NCBI GenBank assembly: GCA_013396525.1
Contig: VWYX01000739.1
Coordinates: 1-64,000 of the forward strand
Origin: Chaetorhynchus papuensis
Lineage: Eukaryota; Chordata; Aves; Passeriformes; Rhipiduridae
Direction of reading: 5' to 3'
Length of the DNA: 64,000 nt
Shown one piece after another: positions 53,401-64,000 of this stretch (positions are counted from its first letter, which is position 1; each line of letters begins with the position of its first letter). The notes below the pieces were generated by a model. It had not been told where the DNA came from. It saw only the letters and a program-made list of their open reading frames with translations, and made no database searches. The position numbers and the translations under genes were made by a program.

Positions 53401-56400
53401 TAAAAATACCACATTAAACTGCTGGCAATCTGGGGAATTACCTAACAAACAGGTACCACCATTCTGTGTGAGAACAAATGAAATCTCTTCCAGCTTATAC
53501 AAGGATAAAAAGAATTATATTAAGGTAGAAAAGGTAAAAGAAAAGTTTTTATTTGTATCATTCAGTCGTTTCCACTCATGACATAATTTTAGGCAGAAAC
53601 CATTAGCAATGGCTAAGAGGCATATACAGCCATAGTTTCCTTTTAGACTGGCTTGATGTCACCAATGACTCTCCTTGTGCAGATCTTGGTGCTGTGTGAT
53701 GTGATGCAGAAAACCTATGTGTTGCAAGGTCCTGCAAATGGTGCAGCTGTATATATCCCTGGTATCACTAATTAATAAATGCATTAAGCCTCTCCTGAGC
53801 ATATCAGTGGACTGTTGTAAAAGCAAAAAATAGTTCAATTCATTTTAGTAGTTAAATAAACCTTTTTGTTTGTTTGTTTTTACACAATACCTTAACCAAA
53901 ATGGTTTGGAATTAAACTGAAAAGAAAATATGGTTTCTGATTTAGTAACAAAAGCAGTGCTTCAGCTCGCTCTCTGGTCACAACATAGTTCTTCACAGAG
54001 CTCCATTTTCCAGTGCAAAGAATGGTTTTGGCTAAAAACCACACAGTTCTGGAACTGAATGGTATATTGAGTGGGTGAGTTTTCTTTTTTCTTCAGGGAA
54101 GTTCAGTCTTTTTGTTTTATCTGGCAAGAGGAAATTGATATCTGGAAACAGTATCACAATATGACATAATGTCTTGAATGCAAAAATTCCAGGAGATATT
54201 TACATGCGCTGAAGGAGTATAAATTTTACTAAGAAGACGCTAAATCTGTGCTGCTAAGCAAAGAGAATTACTTTCAAGTGTCATTGGCCCAGACAGATTC
54301 CTGTATATCACAACTAGAACATCTTGAACTCCACAGCCAAAGTCGTATTAAAAAGTTTTTTTGGTTCAATATTTCTGCATAGGTGTATGTTTTTATTCAC
54401 ATGTACTGACACTGCCTTGTTGTGTTTAAAATTAGTAATTGATTATCAAAAGCATTCTGAAAGCCCAGACTTGCATCATACATAGTAAAATGTAATGACC
54501 TATTCATCATTAATTTATTCCCTTGACTCTCTCCCAGTAACTGCATTTGTCACAGTGTTTCTATAAAGTTTGGGACATGGAGGAGAGGAAGGGCTTGAAG
54601 GCTGAAACTAGAGTTTTACAAATTACATGACTGACAGTAGGTAAACCCAGGAAATTATGTATATTAAGAGACTCTCCATAAAAGGAATCCTTTTGCTTTT
54701 TGAAAACTCTTTACTTATTCAAATATATTCCCATAGTCTGTGTTTCAGCTTGCCCTGCTTTAATAGGGCTAATGTTTCTCTCAAGCAAAGTATTTCAATA
54801 ATTCAACTCATGTGTTTAAAATTTATTTAAAGCCTTTTTAAAGCATTTAAAAACAAAACCAAATAAATGGTAATTACCTATGGTCACTGCTTCTAGTACA
54901 GTCTTGTTCTTTCATGTTGACATTGTCTTGATTTATCTGTCTTTTGCCTATTTGTTCACATGTTTATATGGGAAGTAGCTCATATTTATTCATGAGTAGT
55001 TTTCTGGGGGTCAATGCAAATGCTACAGATGTATGTGTAGTATAAATTAGATGCATTAGAAACAAGCAGAATTTTTCCCTGATCTGTGTACTATCATTGC
55101 TACACTATCTATGTACTATCATTTTTATTTTCGTAACAGGCAAGGAAAATGGTGCAGAGTCGAGAGTACTTGTGAATTCCTTTGCAGGCCATGATTCAAT
55201 ACCCTAATTAGGCCTTTGGGAAGGAAAACAAATCTGATAGCACACCTTATATTCCCAGTAAAAATATTCAGAACCTGGTCTTTACATCTGGATAGACCTT
55301 GACAAAATATTCCTGGTTATTCTTGTTGGAGAGTATACATATATATTAAAGGTAGCATAAACAGTTTAAATTACTTTCCTGAATAATGTAACACATCCTG
55401 AACATTGTTTCTACATCCTGAAAAATTAACCTAACTGACCAACACGCATATGTAATTTGTTAGTATGACAAAGAAAATAATTTAGAAGTTTAATGCAAAC
55501 CAAAGGACGTATACAGAGATAAAAATTAGTGTTCCATACTGACATACAAAACAGATCCCATGAATTTAAATTATCAGAATTCTAGTGAGCATTTCTGCTT
55601 CAGTACAAAGAGGTTTACTGTATTTTTCTTATTTGATAACTTTGAGGTTTACCTCATTTGATTGGCCATTGATTATTTCTCATTTTCTTCAATTTTCCTT
55701 ACACTCCTAGACATGGTTAGCTTCTATTTAGATACATATTAAACTGGATATGTGTTTTAGTATAGAAAACACAGAATTTTGTAAAAAGTTTGAAGTCTGC
55801 AAAAAGCAAAAAACAACTTCAAATTTTGGACAAAGTTAGGAGATGCAGAAAGAGCCTGAAGACAGTCAGGTTTTATTTCTGAATTTTATTTAGTATTCTG
55901 ATGTGGACTTTTCTGAATTACTAGTTTGGCGTCATGACACCTTATCCTGTGGCTTTGTTGGGGCTTTTTTTGAGGTAGTAAATACTTATACTTTCATTAA
56001 CTATAGCCAACAGTGGTTAACAATTGTTAATGTACATTTCATATAGCTGCTTTGAATGCCATATTGCAAAATGTGAATCAGTTAATATGTTTAGTTATAA
56101 ATAGATGATTTACCAAATGAAAATATTACCCTCATTTCAAGCTATTTATTTTAGGTAACAGTAAGATCTATCATAATACTGTTACAATAGCTGGAAAAAA
56201 AACCAGGCACTTCTATGTGTACTTCAAATTGTATTACAGATTCCCTGGTTCTAATAATCTTCTATTTTTTTTTGCCATCAGACCAGTCCAGTGCTGAGAG
56301 TGTCTTAAAAGTTACCTGAAGAGGACTGTTTTCAGAGTCACAGCGTAAGTGTACCATCCCTCTAATAAATTTATCTCCATAAAACATATGCATTCCTTTA

Positions 56401-56785
56401 TGTATATATTAATTATCATATATTTTTGTTAAAAACACACCTCCAGAAAGTTGCACTTTTTGATATGACCTAGATGTGAGTATTTACAACTTGAAATCTT
56501 GCTCATGAACTTCTGTTCTATAATTACCTCCTTTTATTAGTTTACATACAAAAAAATTTATTGGCTATGTTACGGGTTATGCTATTCTGGTTTGGCTCCA
56601 TCACCTAGCACACAGTTCGTAGAGAAAATGTCCATTGTTTGCTACCTTCTTCATAAATTATTCTGATTTTTGAAAACATTTTGAAGATGTGTAAGAAAAT
56701 TACATACTTTTTGAAACAAAATTTTATGATCCATTTATCAACATTTTGCAGAATAAAGAAAAAACCTGACAAACAAGATCTGGAA

Positions 56786-56803
56786 ATTATTATTATTATT
56801 ATT
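56786..56803 (+). repeat. (ATT)6 microsatellite
   Basis: Six uninterrupted ATT units precede ATTACTTCC. The isoleucine-rich or asparagine-type frames through it are composition effects. Confidence 0.85.
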
Positions 56804-58389
56804 ACTTCCACATACTTCTATTTGCTGTCATTACTCTTCAGACAATGCATAAAACCAACCCATTAACACACTGTGAAGACCACAAAGGTCATGTATAAAC
56901 ATTTCACTGTGCAATGCTCCTTAGTCAAAGCTACTCATTCATTTTCTCCATTGCAGGAATAGATTTGAGAAATAAAGGACAAATTGTAATTCACCTGAGT
57001 GAAGGAGCATGCTGTCCTTCTAGGACCAAAATAGAATCATTGCTTTTAAGCACCAAGACAGAACATGTTGGGATCTGATCAGGACAGCTTTCAGTGGTTT
57101 GGCAACAAATACTGTGGAGGTACCCTGGCATCTGTTTGGAGAAGGGGAGGCACAGCAGCATCCCTGGGAGTGGTTGCTCTCTCAGCATTGCTCTGTACCT
57201 GTGAGCATCCCCATAGAAAGGAGCAAGTGGGTACAAGTCTGGGTCAAGAAGAAGCTACATAATTTTTAGGCAGCTATCACATTTTCAACCTTCCAAGTGG
57301 ACAGGATAATGGGAACCTCTAATATTTCCTAAGAAAAATTTTGAGGAGGAAATGGTGTTAAGAGTCTTGGTTCTATTTCCATGTCTGTAAAATGTAATGC
57401 TTAACATATGCAAGCTGGAGGAGGAGAAAGGAAGAGGACTGATTCCATCTTCTAACAAATCTGTAGAACTTTCTACTTTACAGGAGTGAAATATTTCTTT
57501 ATGTTTACAACTTATTCGATAAGGATGGCTGGGTTTCTGCTTATCCTTTTAACATATTTTCTCCTAAAAAATGTTATTTCAGCTTGCTGCTATTGGCCAT
57601 ACTCCTTCTCCTTTCCTCTCAGATATTCAGGGATGTTGAAGACGCAAGTGATTAATAGCTAGGTTTTTGTGGATGTTGTTGGCAATGGAGTTCAATATAA
57701 TAAGGTAAAGCTCACATGGCAGTGATTCACAGTGTGCTGCTTCTCCAATTTCCTTGTCTCTTGAGATAGCAACAGCTCCAGCAAGGGCCAGCAGCAGTAG
57801 GCAAGGTGGTGTAAATGCATGTCTTTCACAGCTTCCCCTGGGACCATTTGGGCTTTGACTATAGAATGAAAGAGACACTGAGAACTTCATTTTATTTCTT
57901 TCTGTATTTGAACTGGCTTGAACCAGTCCATAAGTAGATGTTTACAGTCCTCACACAATAGAACAGCAGCAACAGCTTGGGAACGTGTGCTTCCTGCTGT
58001 GCTTCCTCCACTGAATCTGAAACCCTTCAAGAATGGTTTAAACTTGATAAGCACAGAGAAATGTCTGATTTTGCCATTAAATCACTGTGAAGCGGACTGT
58101 ACTTCTCTGTGGGAGAGTAAGAAGGGATTAGTACCTAATCTAATAGATATTTAGATTAGAGACTGAAATATTTTGAATTATCCATACTACACTGGTGAGA
58201 AGATGTTAATACCTCAGATATGAACACTGATTCAAGAATAGATGTGGTTTCAGTTCTTCTTTACAGTGTAACAGCAGAACAGAAATGTCTTCAAAGAGAA
58301 AGCAAACATTTTTAGTCTCAGAATCACATGGCAGTCATGGCTGAGATGTGTCTTGAACTAAACTCTCAAGTGTTGCATCAGTCCACCAT

Positions 58390-58460
58390 GGGGGAAAAAA
58401 CCAAAAAGTAAGAAAAAATAAGAAAAGAAGAAGGAAAGAAAGAAAAAAAGGGAGAAAAAA
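58390..58460 (+). repeat. Polypurine tract (GAAA/GGAA type)
   Basis: About 70 bp is almost free of pyrimidines on the plus strand, with AAGAAAAAATAAGAAAAGAA and GAAGGAAAGAAAGAAAAAAA. It is a simple-sequence purine tract; the minus-strand Phe/Leu/Ser-rich frame across it is an artefact. Confidence 0.8.
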
Positions 58461-61400
58461 TGATCCACCTTTTGTGAGACAGTTTTGCTCACACACAACT
58501 TTAAACTTTGTCTTACTCTGTAGTGTGTGGAAAACTGCAAAAGAGTGCTAAATAACAATTGTCATGAGACAAATTTGCAAATATGGAAGCTGTAGATCAG
58601 TAACTGTGAACTTAAACATGAACTTAATTGTAACTATCTTCTGCAGAAAGAATATGTATAATGAAAGATTGGACAAAGGAATATGTACCTTCAGCATGAT
58701 GTTAAAATATATTAAACGTGTAGGTATATGATATGTCATCTTCAAAAGTGGTACTTAGCAGCTCAGAAATCATCCAAAGATCTTTTAAATAGCCAAGCAA
58801 CCACCTCAACATAAATTTGATATGATTTACTTTGTAAATAGCACTCATTGTCCTTTTTTTTCCCCCTTTAGCTCTATTAAAGGTTTTCATTTTGTCACTA
58901 ATGTATAAAGATTCTTATGTACTGGCATACTAAGAACACTGCTTGCAAAAATCAGTCTTTATGGGGAGGAGGTTTAAAATCACCAGGGATACATAAAACG
59001 TACCTCAATCTGTCAGACACAGAGGTACAGAAACAGCAAAGAAGTACCTTGATTTGTTGGTGTCATGTTTCCAGAGCATAGAGAAATGTCAGATTATCCC
59101 TAGGTACAGTTTTTGAGAAATGCTGGAAGATAGAGGCAGCAGTTCTCTGAAAGTACTTGCATCATTTCTGATGAGGACACAGAGCAGATGATGATCCCTT
59201 TCTAGAACAATTTCTAGAGAATGGCTCATATTCCAAAACCATAGGCAATCTCCCCTGCAAATACAAAATCTTTTATTATCAAAACTTGTTAAACTACTGT
59301 CTTAAGATGCTCAAAATGAAAAGGTCTTTGGGGAAGAATCCTTCATACAAATGTAAATAATACTTATAAAATTAAACAAAAACCCAAGATGGAAAATATT
59401 AAGTGTTAATACAGTGACATGGTAACTTTGGAAGATGTAAATTTTAAGTTCATCCATAAAAGAAAAAGATTGGATTACTGAAAAACATTTTAGTACTTCC
59501 CCCCTTTTTGTGTTTTTGTTGTCTTATCTTTCCCTTTCTTTTATAAGACTTATGTTTTGGGCATCTCCAATAAATATTCTCTGAAAATTGTCAGTAATAG
59601 ATACACAGATTAGAGGTAGAAATATTTTGAATTATTGATTTCCTACTACATCTGGCGAGCAATCAGGGCATAGGAGCTCCAGAAGATGAAGACAGTATAC
59701 AAATATCATCTTCAGCTGACATTGGGTGGATTTTTCTCCATTAATTCGTTTCTTGTTGTAAATACATCTATTTTCATATTCAAAATGCCCTGTGCCAACA
59801 AGTTCGTAATTTATTTGGAATTATTAAAAACAATCCCACCATTTACAGAGAATTTTTCCTTGTGTTCAGTTTCTTTTCTTGGTATTCTTTGCATTCTGTT
59901 TTCTTGACAGATGACCAGTATTCAGAGAACTATTGTACTAAGCTAATTGCAAACCCTTTTGTCATGGAAGTGAATCCGGGTGAGCCCATCATTCTGGAGC
60001 ACAGTGTTATCAAGCTCTGCAGAGCTGACTAGTTTGGCCTTGTGCAGTTTTAGAATAGAGCTACAGGACTCTCTTCCCTGTTAACTTTGGGGTTTAGATG
60101 TCTGATGACCAAAGTAGCAGAGAGGACACACCATTCTGTTTGCCCTTTCTTGTAAGACTTTGAAACTCACACCTGATGGTCTCAGTTTCCTTTGCAGATT
60201 TGGATTTTCTTGTTTATTTCCTCTGCTCACTTTATTTTCTACCCAGTGTTTCCTGGGAATTCTTCTTTTTCACAGTGACTCTTACATTGCCTTCTTAGCT
60301 TTATGAGCTGAAACAATGGCTAACAAGTACACAGCCCATCATCAAAGGCTGTAATTAACAGCTTCATACACTTACAGAAGTTACTACAGGTTTTGTTACA
60401 TCCCCACAGTAAAAAAATATAAGGCTGAGAATGGTGGAGTGGCTTCAGTGAAGCTAATTGCAACCTTCCATAGATTTCAATTAGAGGGCAATTTATCCCT
60501 CCTTTTTTAGCTGTGCACAATAATTTGCATAGCATCCAATATACAGTGTGCCCGGAAGGTGTTGAGTTAAGCCCTTTAAAATTTGTATGTGTAGCAGCAC
60601 AGGAATTCCAGAGGATTTCTTTTGACCCCAGATCTAAATTTGTGGATGTTTCAACACAGTCAGGTAGTTTAGAAAGCTATTTGTTTATGCCTAGCAGAAA
60701 CAGAGCTGGGAGGTCTTAGACCTTTCCTATGTAGGTTGTATCAAGGTGTATCTCGTTGTTCTATAATGCATAGACTCCAAAGATACACAAAAATACACAA
60801 AAGCAAAACCCAATAACCCAGAAGGCTTGGAGACTTAGAAAAAATTATAGGTAATAAGATAATTTGTTAGAATGCCTCTGGTCTCCATTTAATGTTTTAT
60901 ATGTTCTTTTTAGGTCATTTTAAGTAAGAGGGGGAAATAGCAATAAATGTTAACAATCTAATTTAGTTTTACTAGAGAAAAACTGAATGTAATAAATTTC
61001 TTAAAATAGTTTTAAGCTGAAGCCTGTATAAATGTTCCTATTAAAAATATTCTTATTTGAAATCTGAATGAGTGCAATGTGCTTCTTACAGTGGCCAGGA
61101 TTTGGGATAAATTTTATATATGTGGCAACAACAACAAACCACAATTTTTTAAAGTTCAAAGCTTCTACTGAATTGCTACTAGAAATGATCTTGATCGACA
61201 TAAACAGCTCTCCCAGCATGTTTTTGGACTATGAAGGAAGTTAAGCAGCAACTTAGCTAAACTTCTTCAGAGCCAAAACTCTGTTTCTTATAAAGCTCTG
61301 GAGTCTAAAATAAGTACTGGGACACATTCACTACCAGGTAACTCTTGTCAGATGAGATTTCAGTCTTTGTTCTTGCTGTTAAATATTTAATATCTGGTTA

Positions 61401-61620
61401 TAACACTTCATGCCCTATTGTAAGGGCACTATATCACTCATTACATGTCAAGTTCCCATTTCAATGGAATGGTGTGGTTGGATGCTGTTTTGGAAACACT
61501 CTTAGCTCACCTCTGTAAGTGTCCATATATTTCTGTAAATTACTCTAAATTTATTTTAAACATGTTAATGGGAGTGTCGCTGAGTGTGTTCTGGTAGAAA
61601 TTAGGATTTGAAATTATTCA

Positions 61621-61797
61621 GCTACAAGTAATGTAATCACAAATGCTTTTGATGTGTGAAATCAGCTGATAAATGTAGGCTGCACCATCACTGCCTTTCC
61701 ATTGGCCAAAGTCTCCAGAGGTCTTCGTTTGCCAACCATTCAGATCACAGATGACCAAACGGGGTGCATCATTCCATTTTGGTCTGCTAGTATGACT
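61621..61797 (-). other. Unexplained 59-codon open stretch without ATG, possible exon or old repeat
   Basis: On the minus strand a frame runs from just after a TGA at 61798-61800 to a TGA at 61618-61620. It reads in part RPKWNDAPRLVICDLNGWQT and then KTSGDFGQWKGSDGAAYIYQ, a varied composition unlike its surroundings. The core (about 61680-61790) is also higher in GC than its flanks. An AG near 61788 (minus strand, ACTAGCAG) could serve as an acceptor, but no good donor is seen. I do not recognise a family. It could equally be a conserved non-coding element, a decayed mobile-element fragment, or chance. Confidence 0.15.
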
Positions 61798-63173
61798 TCA
61801 TGGCATTTCTCCATGACACTGGTTAGCAGCAGAAGATTCTGCATTTGGTTGGTTGTTTTGGTTGGTTTTTTTTGACGTGAAACATATACTAAATAGGTAT
61901 GGTCACTGTTCTTTCTTATATTGAACTTAATTTAAAATTTTTACTCTTGTTTTCAGTTATTCTGGGAAAGTAAAATATTACCTGTTCTTGCTTTCTTCTA
62001 ACCACTACATGTTAATAACATAAAAGTCCTTTCATTCTGTCAAGGCACGGTCTTCATATATGGATAGACAATTAAAACATATGCACAGCCCACAAACCTC
62101 TGAATTATATATCTCTCTTCTCAGTTAAACATTTCCTTTTTTCTCACTGTGCACATTTCAGCTTAGTTTTATGTTAAGTTCATTATATGGCACTGGTCAA
62201 CAAACTTTATTTGTTATACTGATAATTTTTGATACAACTATTTGTAGGAGAGTAGCTCTACACCAGTTTTAAATTATGCTTTTTTCATGCTTGCTTCTAA
62301 AACTAGGAAAATTCTCCAAATTATTGTAATAATAATTTTCATAAATGGATTCTCTCCTTCTATAAAATCAATGCAGCAATAAAATCTCCTTGTAATTTGT
62401 GTACACAATTATGTTAAATACTACTGAGGTGGACTTCATTAATGTGCACTATCCCAGGGCATATTGACCTAGAAGGTTATTACTTAAAAAAATGTATGCA
62501 TGTCTTGAATTTACTTGATCGGTTCTTATTCACATGTTCTGGTTTTTTCACTTTTTTCTTTCCAAGTGACTACACTCTTATACTTTTCTGCCAGTGAAGC
62601 TTTGAAGAGATAAGAAGAGGAAATAGAAATGGAAAAAGATTCCTTCAGCAAATAAGGTCACTATTACCTCTTCTTTGATAAATTGTAGTTCTCATCAAAT
62701 ATAAACCACCTTGATGCATCGAAGTCCCTACCCACTGCCACTGTGTCCTGATTTTTGACATAAGTCTTCCTATACTGTCATCTGCATCGGAAACCTTCTG
62801 TATTTGTTTAGAAATACGAAATTATGAGCTGGAAAGTATTCTGCAGGTTTTTATTGGTTCCTGGTCTGTCCATGCTAAGAAAAGGATTTGAAGTTATCTT
62901 GAATGTGGTGCTGTGCTGTACAAGTTATGCTCACAATATTTCACCCCAGTTCCCTGTTCATGCCTCTGAAACTGCCCCACATCTTAATGACTTGGTTTTA
63001 TCTCTTAAAAAAAAAAAATCTATTTTCCTTCTAAAATGAAAGCCCTAAGATGTAGGCAAGAAATATATTAAGGTATCCAGACAAAGGATGAAAAACACTT
63101 ATGATAGTAGGTTGCACTGATTGTCTGCATTTTGGTACTAGATAATTACTAAATTTCTGACCTCGAAGTCAGA
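61798..63173. other. Unique AT-rich sequence, no gene seen
   Basis: No gene or interspersed repeat recognised. A small G/T patch (GGTTGGTTGTTTTGGTTGG) lies near 61848-61866 and an A-run of 12 near 63007-63018. Confidence 0.55.
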
Positions 63174-63300
63174 CTCCCCCCTCTAAAGAAACCCCAAACC
63201 CAAAACCCCCCTCAAAATCCCTCCCAAAAGAACCCACAAGCAAACAAACTCAACCCAAACTGAACAACAATAACAACTACTAAAAAACCCAACAAACAAC
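63174..63300 (-). repeat. C/A-rich tract (G/T-rich on minus strand), possible G-quadruplex
   Basis: About 127 bp is almost all A and C on the plus strand. Runs CCCCCC, CCCC, CCC and CCCCCC occur within the first ~50 bp, so the minus strand has at least four closely spaced G runs separated by short loops. It is the mirror-orientation counterpart of the tracts at 5972 and 18867. Confidence 0.7.
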
Positions 63301-64000
63301 ATGTTCTATTTATCAGTTACCAGAACATGCAGAATAGAACAGATGAAATTTCTGCTAAAACAAAGAATTTAAACTCCAATATTTCCCTTAAAAATTAACT
63401 TTTCCCCAGATACACGAGCAATCCTGGCATACTGGTGGCCTTTCGTACCACTTAATCTAAACTGCTCAGGCCTATTGTAGTTCTCTATTCCCAGCTAACA
63501 ATGACCTACTTTAAGCTACAGATTTCTGCTAAGTAAAAACCCATTAAAAGGAAAAAAGTTCCCTCCAGGCCATCTGTTGTTTATTTTTCCTATTAGCAGC
63601 AAACTGTTCTCTTGGAGAACAAGGGTCAGTCAGCTCCACAAGAAATGGGAACATTTTGCCCTTTCATTTGCTGCTTTGTAAATAGTAGCAGGTATTACTT
63701 TTCCCTCACAATGTTTAAATGGGTAGAAGTGGGTAATGTGATAATGCAGTCTTTGCAACTATTTGTATTTGAATTCACTATAATACATCAGCTGAATGTG
63801 GATTTATGAACTCCTACTCCATGACATTTCTTTTGGAAAAGGGTGCAATTTTCTGATTAAAATTTTTCTTTCATTGCATGTTTAATCTTCTGACAAGATA
63901 ATGGCGTGACACATCCTACCAGCATTTCTAATATTTGTATTTTTTCTTTAGCTTAACTGCATTTTTTTAGCTAAGAATATATTTTCTTGTATAAATTAAA
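63301..64000. other. Unique AT-rich sequence, no gene seen
   Basis: No feature recognised up to the window end. The 65-codon frame at 63612-63809 has no recognisable motif. Confidence 0.5.

Larger units (their letters stand above)
46741..61620. other. Unique AT-rich sequence, no gene seen
   Basis: Nearly 15 kb with no recognisable exon, RNA gene or interspersed repeat. Simple sequence includes a T-run near 48239-48248, a 21-nt A-run at 50383-50403, an (ATT)6 array at 56786-56803 and a purine tract at 58390-58460. The open frames at 50372-50593, 56991-57236, 57627-57890, 57918-58154 and 60513-60719 lack recognisable motifs. Old, highly diverged repeats could be missed by eye. Confidence 0.5.

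Overview
The window looks like gene-poor nuclear DNA from a bird, most likely a passerine. It is AT-rich, with stops in every frame and few long reading frames. The diagnostic material is its transposable elements: CR1 LINE 3' ends, a SINE with a tRNA-Ile-like head and a CR1-like tail (a TguSINE1-type structure known from passerines), avian endogenous-retrovirus solo LTRs, and a decayed retroviral pol fragment. I could not assign any stretch to a known host protein-coding gene, rRNA, functional tRNA or other RNA gene. There is no bacterial-style gene organisation and no CRISPR array.

Layout. Bases 1-465 hold two and a half copies of a ~188-bp tandem repeat with a TTAGGG-like block inside each full unit. 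A SINE follows at 1657-1787 (minus). The next 20 kb is unique sequence apart from a CR1 tail at 9676-10112 (minus), a 24-bp duplication at 11915-11962 and two G/T-rich tracts. At 22995-23315 lies an unrecognised 106-codon reading frame with two predicted hydrophobic segments; it is the only candidate coding segment I would single out, and it is weak. A longer CR1 3' end lies at 26882-27640 (minus).

From 34 to 40 kb is an element-rich cluster: a solo LTR on the minus strand (34036-34736), a second solo LTR on the plus strand only 170 bp away (34907-35483, U3 ends facing each other), a plus-strand CR1 tail (39281-39651) and a shortened plus-strand LTR (39725-40091). An antisense, broken retroviral reverse transcriptase/RNase H fragment sits at 45775-46740. 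The remaining ~17 kb is unique-looking AT-rich sequence with microsatellites, purine tracts, a short unexplained minus-strand open frame (61621-61797) and a C/A-rich tract (63174-63300).

No genes act together here in any way I can demonstrate. The window is best read as intergenic or deep-intronic DNA shaped by retroelement insertion and decay. I see no convincing new biological system; the items most worth a second look are the telomere-motif tandem array, the 22995 reading frame and the head-to-head LTR pair.
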